Positions 44,067 through 51,472 of a DNA stretch of 64,000 nt are shown one piece after another. The stretch comes from Rhodobacter sp. (GTDB lineage: Bacteria > Pseudomonadota > Alphaproteobacteria > Rhodobacterales > Rhodobacteraceae). Below the pieces are notes generated by a model. That model worked only from the letters and a program-made list of their open reading frames with translations, made no database searches and was not told the origin of the DNA. A program made the position numbers and the translations under genes. The DNA lies in contig JACKKE010000001.1 in assembly GCA_020637595.1 (NCBI GenBank), forward strand, positions 62,001-126,000. Direction: 5' to 3'. Positions within the stretch are counted from its first letter, which is position 1, and every line of letters starts with the position of its first letter.

Positions 44067-44690
44067 TTACGGGTGGTGATGCGCGCGTTCCGCCCCGGCG
44101 CGGCGCAGGATCTGCACCGACGAGGACAGGAACAGCCCGGCCATCGCGATCGCCACCACCAGATCCGGCCAGCCCGATCCCAGTGCCGCCACCATCACTG
44201 CCGCCCCCATCACCGCGACATTGCCGATCGCGTCGTTGCGGCTGCACAGCCAGACCGAGCGGACATTCGCATCCCCCTCGCGCCAGCGCATCAGGATCAG
44301 CACCGAGGCGACATTGGCTGCCAGCGCAGCAAAGCCCACGGCGCCCATCACCTCGGCGCGGGGCAGCCCCGGGGCCAGCGCATCGCGCAGTGCCAGCCCC
44401 AGCACCCACAGCGCCATCACCGCCAGCGACAGCCCCTTGATCTGCGCGACCCGCGCGCGGTGGTGCAGCGGCCGGCCGATCGCCCAGAGGCTCAGCGCAT
44501 AGGTCGTGGCATCCGCGCCGAAATCCAGCGCATCGGCCTGCAGCGCGCGGCTGCCGGCCAGCGCGCCGGCGGTCATTTCGACGATGAACAGCGCCGCGTT
44601 CAGCACGATCACCGCGATCAGCGCGCGACGATAGGCGGGGCTGGTGCCGTCAAACTCCAGCTCGTGATCGTGATGGTGGTCATGCGGCAT
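44067..44690 (-). CDS. Cation diffusion facilitator family transporter with atypical metal site
   Basis: Membrane protein of 207 aa with a His-rich start (MPHDHHHDHELEF) and five to six membrane helices of the CDF efflux type. The usual TM2 HxxxD/DxxxD metal motif is seen as LDFGADATTY. In TM5 the HxxxD position reads LCSRNDAIGN, so Cys replaces His. It lacks most of the C-terminal cytoplasmic domain and is shorter than CzcD or YiiP (about 300 aa). It is divergent from a MerR-type regulator with an operator-like dyad between them, so metal-induced efflux is likely. The metal cannot be named. Confidence 0.83.
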   Translation of the reverse strand: MPHDHHHDHELEFDGTSPAYRRALIAVIVLNAALFIVEMTAGALAGSRALQADALDFGADATTYALSLWAIGRPLHHRARVAQIKGLSLAVMALWVLGLALRDALAPGLPRAEVMGAVGFAALAANVASVLILMRWREGDANVRSVWLCSRNDAIGNVAVMGAAVMVAALGSGWPDLVVAIAMAGLFLSSSVQILRRAGAERAHHHP

Positions 44691-44728
44691 GGCGTGGGCC
44701 TTTGGTTGATTCTGTCTCCGAGACGGGC

Positions 44729-44757
44729 GTAACATCTCCAGCGACTGGAGAAGCAAG
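44729..44757 (-). promoter_or_regulatory. MerR-type operator/promoter for the CDF gene
   Basis: The dyad CTCCAG-TCG-CTGGAG (44736-44750) lies between a TTGCTT -35-like box (44752-44757) and a weak TGTTAC stretch (44729-44734) on the minus strand. A dyad set inside the promoter spacer is the hallmark of MerR activation, and the divergent gene encodes such a regulator. Confidence 0.65.
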
Positions 44758-44767
44758 GCGGAATGTC

Positions 44768-45217
44768 ATGCCGGACCTGACGATTGGCGAGGCCGCCCGG
44801 GCCTCGGGCGTGCGCGTCACGACGATCCGTTTCTACGAGGAACGCGGCCTGTTGCCCGCGCCGCCGCGCACGGACGGGGGGCGCAGGCTTTACGACCAGC
44901 CGGCGGTGAGCCGGCTCGCCTTCATCCACCACGCGCGGGCGCTGGGGTTCCCGCTGGACGCCGTGGCCGAGCTGCTGGCGCTGCAGGACGAACCCGGGCA
45001 GCCCTGCGACGCCGCCGATTCTATCGCCCGCCGTCAGCTGGCCGAGGTCGACCGCCGCATCACCCGCCTGCAGGCCCTGCGCGCGGAACTGGCGCGGATG
45101 ACCCGGCCCCATGCGGGTGGCACCGTCGCGACCTGCCGGGTGATCGAAAGCCTGGCCGATCATGCCCATTGCACCACCGATCATCAGGTCGAAAACGGCC
45201 CGATTGCGCCGGATTGA
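44768..45217 (+). CDS. MerR-family metal-responsive regulator
   Basis: Regulator of 149 aa. The N-terminal winged helix (LTIGEAARASGVRVTTIRFY, then EERGLLPAPPRTDGGRRLYD) is followed by a dimerisation helix and a cysteine-bearing C-terminus (QPCDAADS, VATCRV, HAHCTTDH). Such Cys/His residues form the metal site in ZntR/CadR-type members. Together with the divergent CDF transporter it forms a metal resistance pair. ATG 44768 gives the standard N-terminus. Confidence 0.9.
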   Translation: MPDLTIGEAARASGVRVTTIRFYEERGLLPAPPRTDGGRRLYDQPAVSRLAFIHHARALGFPLDAVAELLALQDEPGQPCDAADSIARRQLAEVDRRITRLQALRAELARMTRPHAGGTVATCRVIESLADHAHCTTDHQVENGPIAPD

Positions 45218-45275
45218 GGCTTGTCTTCCGCTCCTGGACAGGCTTGTCTGGGGGGCGATCACGAGGGTTTCGAGA

Positions 45276-46529
45276 ATGCGCTACAGCGGCTTTCGCGTCT
45301 TTACCCAGGGGCTCAGGGGCAACACCGGCTGGACGCCGGCCTGGCGCAAGCCCGCCCCGAAACCCGCCTATGACATCGTCATCATCGGCGGCGGCGGGCA
45401 CGGGTTGTCGACGGCCTATTACCTGGCCAAGAACCACGGGCTAAAGAACATCGCCGTGCTGGAAAAGGGCTATCTGGGCGGCGGCAACGTCGGCCGCAAC
45501 ACGACCATCGTGCGCGCCAACTACTTCCTGCCCGGCAACCAGGAGTTCTATTCGCATTCGCTCAAGCTCTGGGAGGGGCTGGAGGGCGAGCTGAACTATA
45601 ACGTCATGCATTCGCAACGCGGGCTGATCAACCTGTTCCACTCGGACGGGCAGCGCGACGCCTTTGCCCGGCGCGGCAACGCGATGCTGGCGCAGGGCGA
45701 TGACGCGATCTTGCTGGACCGCGAGGGCGTGCGCAAGCATCTGCCTTATCTCGATTTCGAGCAGACGCGCTTTCCGATCTATGGCGGGCTGTATCACCCG
45801 CGCGGCGGCACCGCGCGCCACGACGCCGTCGCCTGGGGCTATGCGCGCGGCGCGGACCGGCGCGGCGTCGACCTGATCGAGAATTGCGAGGTCACGGGGA
45901 TCGACATCCAGAACGGCAAGGTGACCGGGGTGCAGACCACCCGCGGGCCGATCCGTGCGAAAAAGGTGGCGATGGTCGCCGCCGGACGCTCGGGACAGGT
46001 GGCGGCGATGGCGGGGATGCGCCTGCCGATTGAGAGCCATATCCTGCAGGCCTTTGTCACCGAGGGGCTGAAGCCGGTGATCGACCATGTCGTGAGCTTC
46101 GGCATGGGCCATTTCTATATCAGCCAGTCGGACAAGGGCGGGCTGGTGTTCGGGGGCGATCTGGATTTCTATGCGTCCTACGCCGCGCGCGGCAACCTGC
46201 CGATGGTCGAACACGTCATGGAGGCCGGCATGACGCTGATGCCGATGATCGGCCGCGCGAAGGTGCTGCGCAGCTGGGGTGGCATCATGGACATGTCGCC
46301 CGACGGCTCGCCGATCATCGACAAGACCGGGGTCGAGGGGCTCTATGTCAACTGCGGCTGGAACTATGGCGGGTTCAAGGCGGTGCCGGCGTCCGGCTAT
46401 TGCCTGGCGCATCTGATCGCCACCGATCAACCGCACCCGGTGGCCGCGCGGTTCCGGCTGGATCGGTTCAGGACAGGAAGGGGATTGATGGATGAAGAAG
46501 GCACGGGGTCTCAGCACAATCTGCATTAG
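45276..46529 (+). CDS. soxB: Sarcosine oxidase subunit beta
   Basis: FAD/FMN subunit (417 aa) of heterotetrameric sarcosine oxidase, which oxidatively demethylates sarcosine to glycine, forming 5,10-methylene-THF and H2O2. The nucleotide motif is IVIIGGGGHGLSTAYYLAKN. YHPRGGTARHD (residues 173-183) corresponds to the region that bears the covalent FMN histidine. The C-terminus MDEEGTGSQHNLH is typical. It begins the soxB-(two inserted genes)-soxD-soxA-soxG operon. The 3' end overlaps the following signal-peptide protein by 38 bp in another frame. Confidence 0.96.
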   Translation: MRYSGFRVFTQGLRGNTGWTPAWRKPAPKPAYDIVIIGGGGHGLSTAYYLAKNHGLKNIAVLEKGYLGGGNVGRNTTIVRANYFLPGNQEFYSHSLKLWEGLEGELNYNVMHSQRGLINLFHSDGQRDAFARRGNAMLAQGDDAILLDREGVRKHLPYLDFEQTRFPIYGGLYHPRGGTARHDAVAWGYARGADRRGVDLIENCEVTGIDIQNGKVTGVQTTRGPIRAKKVAMVAAGRSGQVAAMAGMRLPIESHILQAFVTEGLKPVIDHVVSFGMGHFYISQSDKGGLVFGGDLDFYASYAARGNLPMVEHVMEAGMTLMPMIGRAKVLRSWGGIMDMSPDGSPIIDKTGVEGLYVNCGWNYGGFKAVPASGYCLAHLIATDQPHPVAARFRLDRFRTGRGLMDEEGTGSQHNLH

Positions 46530-46998
46530 CCTGTTCGCCGCCCAGGCGGCGCTGGCGCAGGACATCCCCACCGGCTGCTTCTCGCGGGTTTACGACGCGC
46601 AGCACCTGGCTGCGCATCCGGCGCAGGTGGTCGAGGCGATGTGGCTCAACATCTACCAGGAACCCGAGGGCGGCGCCGAGCCGAGCTTCTGGATCGGCGC
46701 GCTGCTGGCCAGTCAGGGCCATACCGGCCGCGACGGCTATGGCGGGCAGATCTTTTCCGAAAGCGGATACTGCCAGGACGCGGCGCATTGCTTTGTCTAT
46801 TGCGACGGGGGCGGTTTCGCCCTGACCCGGGCCGAGGGGGACGTGATCGAGATCACCACCAGCCATATGCGCGTGGTCAGCGGTTCGGATTGTGCCGCTG
46901 ACGAAGGGCAGGCGACGACCCTCGCCGAAGTCCCGGGCGAGCCGACGATCTATCGGCTGTTCCGCTCCGAGGACCATATCTGCGCGCGAAACGAATGA
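46492..46998 (+). CDS. Secreted cysteine-containing protein inside the sox operon, paralogue 1
   Basis: Unrecognised protein of 168 aa with a signal peptide (KKARGLSTICISLFAAQAAL, then AQD). The mature domain has about seven cysteines (for example TGCFSRVYDAQHL, SGYCQDAAHCFVYCDGGGF, SGSDCAAD, DHICARNE), suggesting disulfides in the periplasm. It aligns along its length with the next protein: a Cys-Phe start, a helix with HPxQxV, a Cys-Cys strand with a DxGxF/DNxxxF turn, and a IEITTSHMRV-like strand. Its ATG lies inside soxB with GGAAGGGG in front, so it is translated with the operon. The function is unknown. Confidence 0.75.
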   Translation: MKKARGLSTICISLFAAQAALAQDIPTGCFSRVYDAQHLAAHPAQVVEAMWLNIYQEPEGGAEPSFWIGALLASQGHTGRDGYGGQIFSESGYCQDAAHCFVYCDGGGFALTRAEGDVIEITTSHMRVVSGSDCAADEGQATTLAEVPGEPTIYRLFRSEDHICARNE

Positions 46999-47534
46999 TG
47001 ACAGGCGGAGGGCGGTCACAACGGGTCCGAGGGCTGGCGCCGGCATTTCTGGCGCTGGCCGGCGCCGCGTTGCCCGGTCCGGTCCGCGCCCAGCTGCCCG
47101 AGGACGCCTGCTTCCGCATGAGCCTGAATGCCGACACCCTGGCGCGTGCCCCGCAGCGCGGCGTGCAGGCGCTGACCGTCGAGTTCCTGCGCCTCGTCGA
47201 CTGGGATCGTGCGGCCAAGGGGCCCTATCGCCATGTCCGGCTGACCGCGCGGATGGCCGGGCAGGGGCAGGCGCTGCGCGACGGGGCGATGGGGGCGCTG
47301 TTGACGGCGGTGGCGGAATGCCGGACCGACCGGTTGAGCTGCTGGGCCAACGACAACACCGCGCATTTCGACCTGCAGGTGCATGACGCTGACACGCTGG
47401 AACTGCGCACCCGCCATTTCCCGGTCGCCGACTATGGCGGCTCGATGACCGAAAGCAACCTTGCGGAGCAGGCGGACCGGGAGACGGTCTATCTCCTGAC
47501 CCGCACGGACCCGATCGACTGCGCGGTGGACTGA
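46995..47534 (+). CDS. Secreted cysteine-containing protein inside the sox operon, paralogue 2
   Basis: Protein of 179 aa with a signal peptide ending near PGPVRAQLPEDA. The mature part parallels its neighbour: DACFRMSLNADTLARAPQRG, AECRTDRLSCWANDNTAHFD, DTLELRTRHF and a final RTDPIDCAVD. It has four or so cysteines. Start codons at 46995 and 46998 are both possible; the first overlaps the upstream stop (ATGA). Neither this nor its paralogue is part of known sarcosine oxidases, which need only B, D, A and G. They may sense or bind a periplasmic ligand, but nothing shows this directly. Confidence 0.72.
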   Translation: MMTGGGRSQRVRGLAPAFLALAGAALPGPVRAQLPEDACFRMSLNADTLARAPQRGVQALTVEFLRLVDWDRAAKGPYRHVRLTARMAGQGQALRDGAMGALLTAVAECRTDRLSCWANDNTAHFDLQVHDADTLELRTRHFPVADYGGSMTESNLAEQADRETVYLLTRTDPIDCAVD

Positions 47535-47579
47535 GCGATGCCCCGGACCACCCCCCAAAGACGCCGCGGAGACTGACCG

Positions 47580-47873
47580 ATGCGCATACCCTGTCCCTGT
47601 TGCGGATCGCGCGACCGGCGCGAATTCACCTATTACGGCGCGGCGGTGTTCCTCGACCGTCCGGCGCCGGATGCGGGCCTCGAGGCCTGGGACGGCTACC
47701 TGCACCTGCGCGACAACCCCGCCGGGGTGACCCGCGATCTGTGGTATCACGACCCCTGCGCTGCCTGGATCGAGGTCGAGCGCGACACGCTCACCCACCG
47801 CATCCTGTCGACCCACCTGGTCGAGGACGCCGCCGCCGCCCTGCGCGCCGCAAGGCCGGAGGCGCAGCCATGA
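47580..47873 (+). CDS. soxD: Sarcosine oxidase subunit delta
   Basis: Zinc-binding subunit of 97 aa. The cysteine cluster at the N-terminus (RIPCPCCGSRDRREFTY) and the later DPCAAW segment provide the zinc ligands. The central LHLRDNPAGVTRDLWYHD is a family hallmark. Its stop codon overlaps the ATG of a bridging mini-ORF that leads to soxA. Confidence 0.94.
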   Translation: MRIPCPCCGSRDRREFTYYGAAVFLDRPAPDAGLEAWDGYLHLRDNPAGVTRDLWYHDPCAAWIEVERDTLTHRILSTHLVEDAAAALRAARPEAQP

Positions 47874-48019
47874 GCGCATCGGAGACGGTTCGCGACCAAG
47901 GGCCGTCGACGGCCCTTGAGACATGCCGCGTCGACGCGGCGACCCACGCGCGGTCGACCGCGCGTCCGAAAGGCGCGTCGACGCGCCTTGCCCCCGCCCA
48001 GCCCGGAGTGTCGCGATGA
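47870..48019 (+). CDS. Bridging mini-ORF across the second GTCGAC palindrome array
   Basis: A 49-codon frame that starts on the soxD stop (ATGA) and ends with a TGA overlapping the soxA ATG (ATGA). It begins MSASETVRDQGPS and is read through four palindromes. Its frame differs from that of soxA, so it is not a missed soxA N-terminus. In most relatives soxD and soxA overlap directly; here the array seems to have been inserted while both coupling junctions were kept. The peptide itself shows no known domain. Confidence 0.45.
   Translation: MSASETVRDQGPSTALETCRVDAATHARSTARPKGASTRLAPAQPGVSR
47897..47989. repeat. Tandem GTCGAC-centred palindromes, array 2 (four units)
   Basis: Four palindromes at 47897-47918 (22 bp), 47925-47940 (16 bp), 47946-47965 (20 bp) and 47970-47989 (20 bp). 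Centres are 25, 23 and 24 bp apart. All are exact inverted repeats about GTCGAC, with different arms (for example AAGGGCC, GCCGC, ACGCGCG and AAGGCGC). Spacing and core match the array at 42861-42903. It sits between soxD and soxA. Confidence 0.88.
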
Positions 48020-50940
48020 CCCAGTCCCACCGCATCCCCGGCCGGGGCCAGATCGACCGCGCGCGCCCGGTCCGCTTCCGCTTTGACGGCACGCTCTACG
48101 AGGGGTTCCAGGGCGACACCCTGGCCTCGGCGCTGTTGGCCAACGGTGTGCGCCTGATGGCGCGCAGCTTCAAGTATCACCGCCCGCGCGGGGTGATGAC
48201 CGCCGGGGCCGAAGACCCTTCGGCGCTGGTCGAGGTAATCGAGGGCAATCAGCAGACGCCCAACGTGCGCGCCAGTGTGCAGGAGATCTACGAGGGCCTC
48301 GAGGCGCGCAGCCAGAACCGGATGGGCCCGTTGTCCTTCGACCTGCTGGCGGTGAACGACCGGCTGTCGCCGTTCTTCTCGGCCGGGTTCTATTACAAGA
48401 CCTTCATGTGGCCCCGTGCCTTCTGGGAGCGGATCTATGAACCCGCGATCCGCCGCGCGGCGGGGCTGGGCAGCCTGTCCGGGCACCATGACGAAGGGGT
48501 CTATGAAAAGGCCTGGGCGCATTGCGACCTGCTGGTGATCGGCTCGGGCCCGACCGGGTTGATCGCCGCGCTGACCGCGGCGCGCGCCGGCGCGGATGTG
48601 ATCCTGGCCGAGGATGACGCGCGGATGGGCGGGCGGCTGTTGTCCGACGGTGGCGAGATCGACGGCCAGCCGGCGCGTGACTGGGCGGCGGGGGTGCTGA
48701 CCGAACTGGCGGGTCTGCGCAACGTCCGGCTGATGCCGCGCACCGCCGTCACCGGGGCCTATGACGACGGCACCTTCGGCGCGCTCGAGCGCGTGGGCCT
48801 GCACCGTGCGCCCGACGCCGAGCTGCCGCGCGAGTGCTTCTGGCGGATCCATGCCCGTCGCGCGATCCTCGCCGCCGGCGCGCTGGAACGCCCGATCGCC
48901 CACCCTGACAACGACCGGCCGGGGGTGATGATGGCCTCGGGGCTGCACAGCTACGTCAGCCGCTGGGGGGTGAACCCGGGGCGCGTGGTGCTGTTTTCGA
49001 ACAACGATTCGGGGCTGGCCACGGCGCGTGCGCTGACCGCCCAGGGGATCGAGGTCGCCGCCTATGTCGATCCGCGCGAGATCCCGGTGACCGAGGATTT
49101 CCCGGTCTACGCCGGCGCGCAGGTGACCGGGACGCGCGGGCGGTTGGGGCTTAAGACGGTCGAGGTGCGCCACAAGGGCGGCACCTCGCAGATCGAGGCG
49201 CGCACGCTGGGGCTGGCCGGTGGCTGGAACCCGACCCTGCACCTGACCTGCCACATGAACGGCCGTCCCGACTGGTCGGACGCCATCGCGGCCTTTGTCC
49301 CGCGCGACGGCATGGTGCCGGGGCTGGCGGCCGCCGGTGCCGCGCGCGGGGTGTTTTCCACCGCCGGCTGTCTGGCGGATGGGGTGGCCGTGGCCGCCGA
49401 GGCGCTGAACGCGCTGGGGTTCAAGACCCCGGGCGCCAAGATCCCGCAGGCCGAGGACGCCCCCTATGCCATCGCCCCCCTCTGGGCGGTGGATGCCGGC
49501 GGGCGCGCCTGGCTCGACTTTGCCAATGACGTGACGACCAAGGACGTGAAACTGGCCGCGCAGGAAGGCTATGCCAGCGTCGAGCATATGAAACGCTATA
49601 CCACGCAGGGCATGGCGCCGGATCAGGGCAAGACCTCGAACGTGGCGGCGCTGGCGGTGCTGGCCGAGGCGACGGGCCGCGAAATCCCGCAGACCGGCAC
49701 CACCACCTTCCGCCCGCCCTTTGTCCCGGTGTCGATCGCGGCGATGGGCGCGGGCGGGCGCGGGCAGGGGTTTGCGCCCAAACGCCTGCTGACCTCGGAC
49801 GCGAAAACGCGCGCGATGGGCGCGCCGATGATCGAGGCGGGCCTCTGGTATCGGCCCAGCTATTTCCCGCGCGCGGGCGAAACAACCTGGCGCGAGGCTT
49901 GCGACCGCGAGGTCACGATGGTGCGCGAGGCGGTCGGCGTCTGCGACGTCTCGACGCTGGGCAAGATCGACGTGCAGGGCGCGGATGCCGGGCGCTTTCT
50001 GGATCTGGTCTATACCAACGCCATGTCGACCCTGGCGGTGGGCCGCGCCCGTTACGGGCTGATGCTGCGCGAGGACGGCATGGTCATGGACGACGGCACC
50101 TGCGCCCGGCTGGGCGAGGGGCAGTTCCTGATCACCACCACCACCGCCGCCGCCGGTCTGGTGATGCGGCACATGGATTTCGTGCATCAGGCGTTCTGCG
50201 CCGACTGGGATGTGCGGTTCATCTCGGTCACCGAAAGCTGGGCGCAATTCGCCGTCGCGGGGCCCAAGGCGCGCGCGGTGCTGGCGGCAGTCTGCACCCT
50301 GCCGGACCTGCCCTTCATGGGCTGCGCACCGGTCAGCGTGGGCGGCGTTGCCGGGCGGGTGTTCCGCATCTCCTTCTCGGGAGAGCTGGGCTATGAGGTC
50401 GCGGTGCCGACCCGCTATGGCGCGGCGCTTTTCGACCGCCTCCTGGCCGCGGCCGAGGCCGAGGGCGGCGGGGCCTACGGGATGGAGGCGCTGAACGTTC
50501 TGCGGGTCGAAAAGGGCTTCCTGACCCATGCCGAGATCCACGGCCGGGTCACCGCCGACGATGTGGGTCTGGGCAAGATGGTGTCCGCGAAAAAGGATTG
50601 CATCGGCAAACCCGCCAGCCAGCGCCCGGGCCTGACCGAGGCCGGGCGCGAGCAGCTCGTCGGCCTGATGCCGGTTGATCGCGGCGACAGCCTGTCGGCG
50701 GGGGCGCATCTTTTCAACCAGCATGACGCACCGACGCGCGAGAACGATCAGGGCTATGTCACCTCGGTCGCGCCCTCGGCGACGCTGGGGATGTGGCTGG
50801 GGCTGGGATTCCTGAAAGACGGCCGCGCGCGTCATGGCGAGGTGATCCGCCTCGAAGACGGGCTGCGCGGCAAGAAGGTGCGGGTCCGGGTGGTGGACCC
50901 GGTGTTCTTCGACCCGGACGGAGGGCGGATGCGTGGCTGA
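48016..50940 (+). CDS. soxA: Sarcosine oxidase subunit alpha
   Basis: Largest subunit (974 aa). The N-terminal part (DRARPVRFRFDGTLYEGFQG) is a 2Fe-2S-like fold region. An NAD-binding pyridine-nucleotide domain follows with LLVIGSGPTGLIAALTAARA near residue 172. The C-terminal third resembles the glycine-cleavage T protein/aminomethyltransferase and binds tetrahydrofolate (for example EVTMVREAVGVCDVSTLGKI and GELGYEVAVPTRYG). ATG 48016 has GGAG eight bases upstream. The end overlaps soxG by 8 bp. Confidence 0.96.
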   Translation: MTQSHRIPGRGQIDRARPVRFRFDGTLYEGFQGDTLASALLANGVRLMARSFKYHRPRGVMTAGAEDPSALVEVIEGNQQTPNVRASVQEIYEGLEARSQNRMGPLSFDLLAVNDRLSPFFSAGFYYKTFMWPRAFWERIYEPAIRRAAGLGSLSGHHDEGVYEKAWAHCDLLVIGSGPTGLIAALTAARAGADVILAEDDARMGGRLLSDGGEIDGQPARDWAAGVLTELAGLRNVRLMPRTAVTGAYDDGTFGALERVGLHRAPDAELPRECFWRIHARRAILAAGALERPIAHPDNDRPGVMMASGLHSYVSRWGVNPGRVVLFSNNDSGLATARALTAQGIEVAAYVDPREIPVTEDFPVYAGAQVTGTRGRLGLKTVEVRHKGGTSQIEARTLGLAGGWNPTLHLTCHMNGRPDWSDAIAAFVPRDGMVPGLAAAGAARGVFSTAGCLADGVAVAAEALNALGFKTPGAKIPQAEDAPYAIAPLWAVDAGGRAWLDFANDVTTKDVKLAAQEGYASVEHMKRYTTQGMAPDQGKTSNVAALAVLAEATGREIPQTGTTTFRPPFVPVSIAAMGAGGRGQGFAPKRLLTSDAKTRAMGAPMIEAGLWYRPSYFPRAGETTWREACDREVTMVREAVGVCDVSTLGKIDVQGADAGRFLDLVYTNAMSTLAVGRARYGLMLREDGMVMDDGTCARLGEGQFLITTTTAAAGLVMRHMDFVHQAFCADWDVRFISVTESWAQFAVAGPKARAVLAAVCTLPDLPFMGCAPVSVGGVAGRVFRISFSGELGYEVAVPTRYGAALFDRLLAAAEAEGGGAYGMEALNVLRVEKGFLTHAEIHGRVTADDVGLGKMVSAKKDCIGKPASQRPGLTEAGREQLVGLMPVDRGDSLSAGAHLFNQHDAPTRENDQGYVTSVAPSATLGMWLGLGFLKDGRARHGEVIRLEDGLRGKKVRVRVVDPVFFDPDGGRMRG

Positions 50941-51472
50941 CCTGAAACCGACAGTGCCGTTGGCAGGGCTGAACGAGGCGATTGGCCGGGCGCGTCTGGC
51001 GGCGCTCGATCCGGGGCGGGTGACCTCGGTTGCGCCCTGGCCGGGGCGTAACGTGGATGCGGCGCTGGCGCCCTTGGGGCTGCACTTCCCGCCGCCGGGC
51101 ACGGTGATCGCCGCGCAGGGTGCGCGCATCGCCTGGGCCGGGCGGCAGCTGGCCTTCCTGATCGGTGCGGAACCCCCGGCGGCGCTGGCCGGTGTCGCGG
51201 CGCTGACGGATCAGAGCGATGGCTGGGTCTGGGTGCATCTGTCGGGGGCGGATGCCTCGGCGGTGCTGGCGCGGCTGACGCCGCTCGACCTGCGCCCCTC
51301 GGCCTTTGCGGTCGGCACCGTGGCGCGCACGGTGATCAACCACATGCAGGCGCTGATCCTGCGCGGCGCCGAGGACGGGTTTGAAATCGCCGTGTTCGCC
51401 TCGATGGCCGGCACGCTGCACCACGAGCTGACCGAGGCGATGCGGCTGGTGGCGGCGCGTGCCCGGATCTGA
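50933..51472 (+). CDS. soxG: Sarcosine oxidase subunit gamma
   Basis: Smallest T-protein-like subunit (179 aa), which packs against SoxA. Family features are LGLHFPPPGTVIAAQGARIA, then WVHLSGADASAVLARLTPLD and a FASMAGTLHHELTEAMRL end. The start is a GTG at 50933 inside the soxA end, preceded by GGAGGGCGG. It completes the sox operon. Confidence 0.93.
   Translation: MADLKPTVPLAGLNEAIGRARLAALDPGRVTSVAPWPGRNVDAALAPLGLHFPPPGTVIAAQGARIAWAGRQLAFLIGAEPPAALAGVAALTDQSDGWVWVHLSGADASAVLARLTPLDLRPSAFAVGTVARTVINHMQALILRGAEDGFEIAVFASMAGTLHHELTEAMRLVAARARI

Noticed and set aside
47897..47989. CRISPR-like array
   Set aside because: The units are palindromes with different arms and only a 6-bp common core, there are no spacers of constant length and no cas genes.
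47870..48015. N-terminal extension of soxA
   Set aside because: The frame that begins on the soxD stop is not the soxA frame and ends at its own TGA. The soxA frame itself has a good ribosome-binding site at 48005.
47791..51129. A frame of about 1100 codons antisense to soxA and soxG
   Set aside because: Its His/Arg/Gln-rich composition arises from the complementary strand of a GC-rich gene. The sense frame encodes a full sarcosine oxidase.
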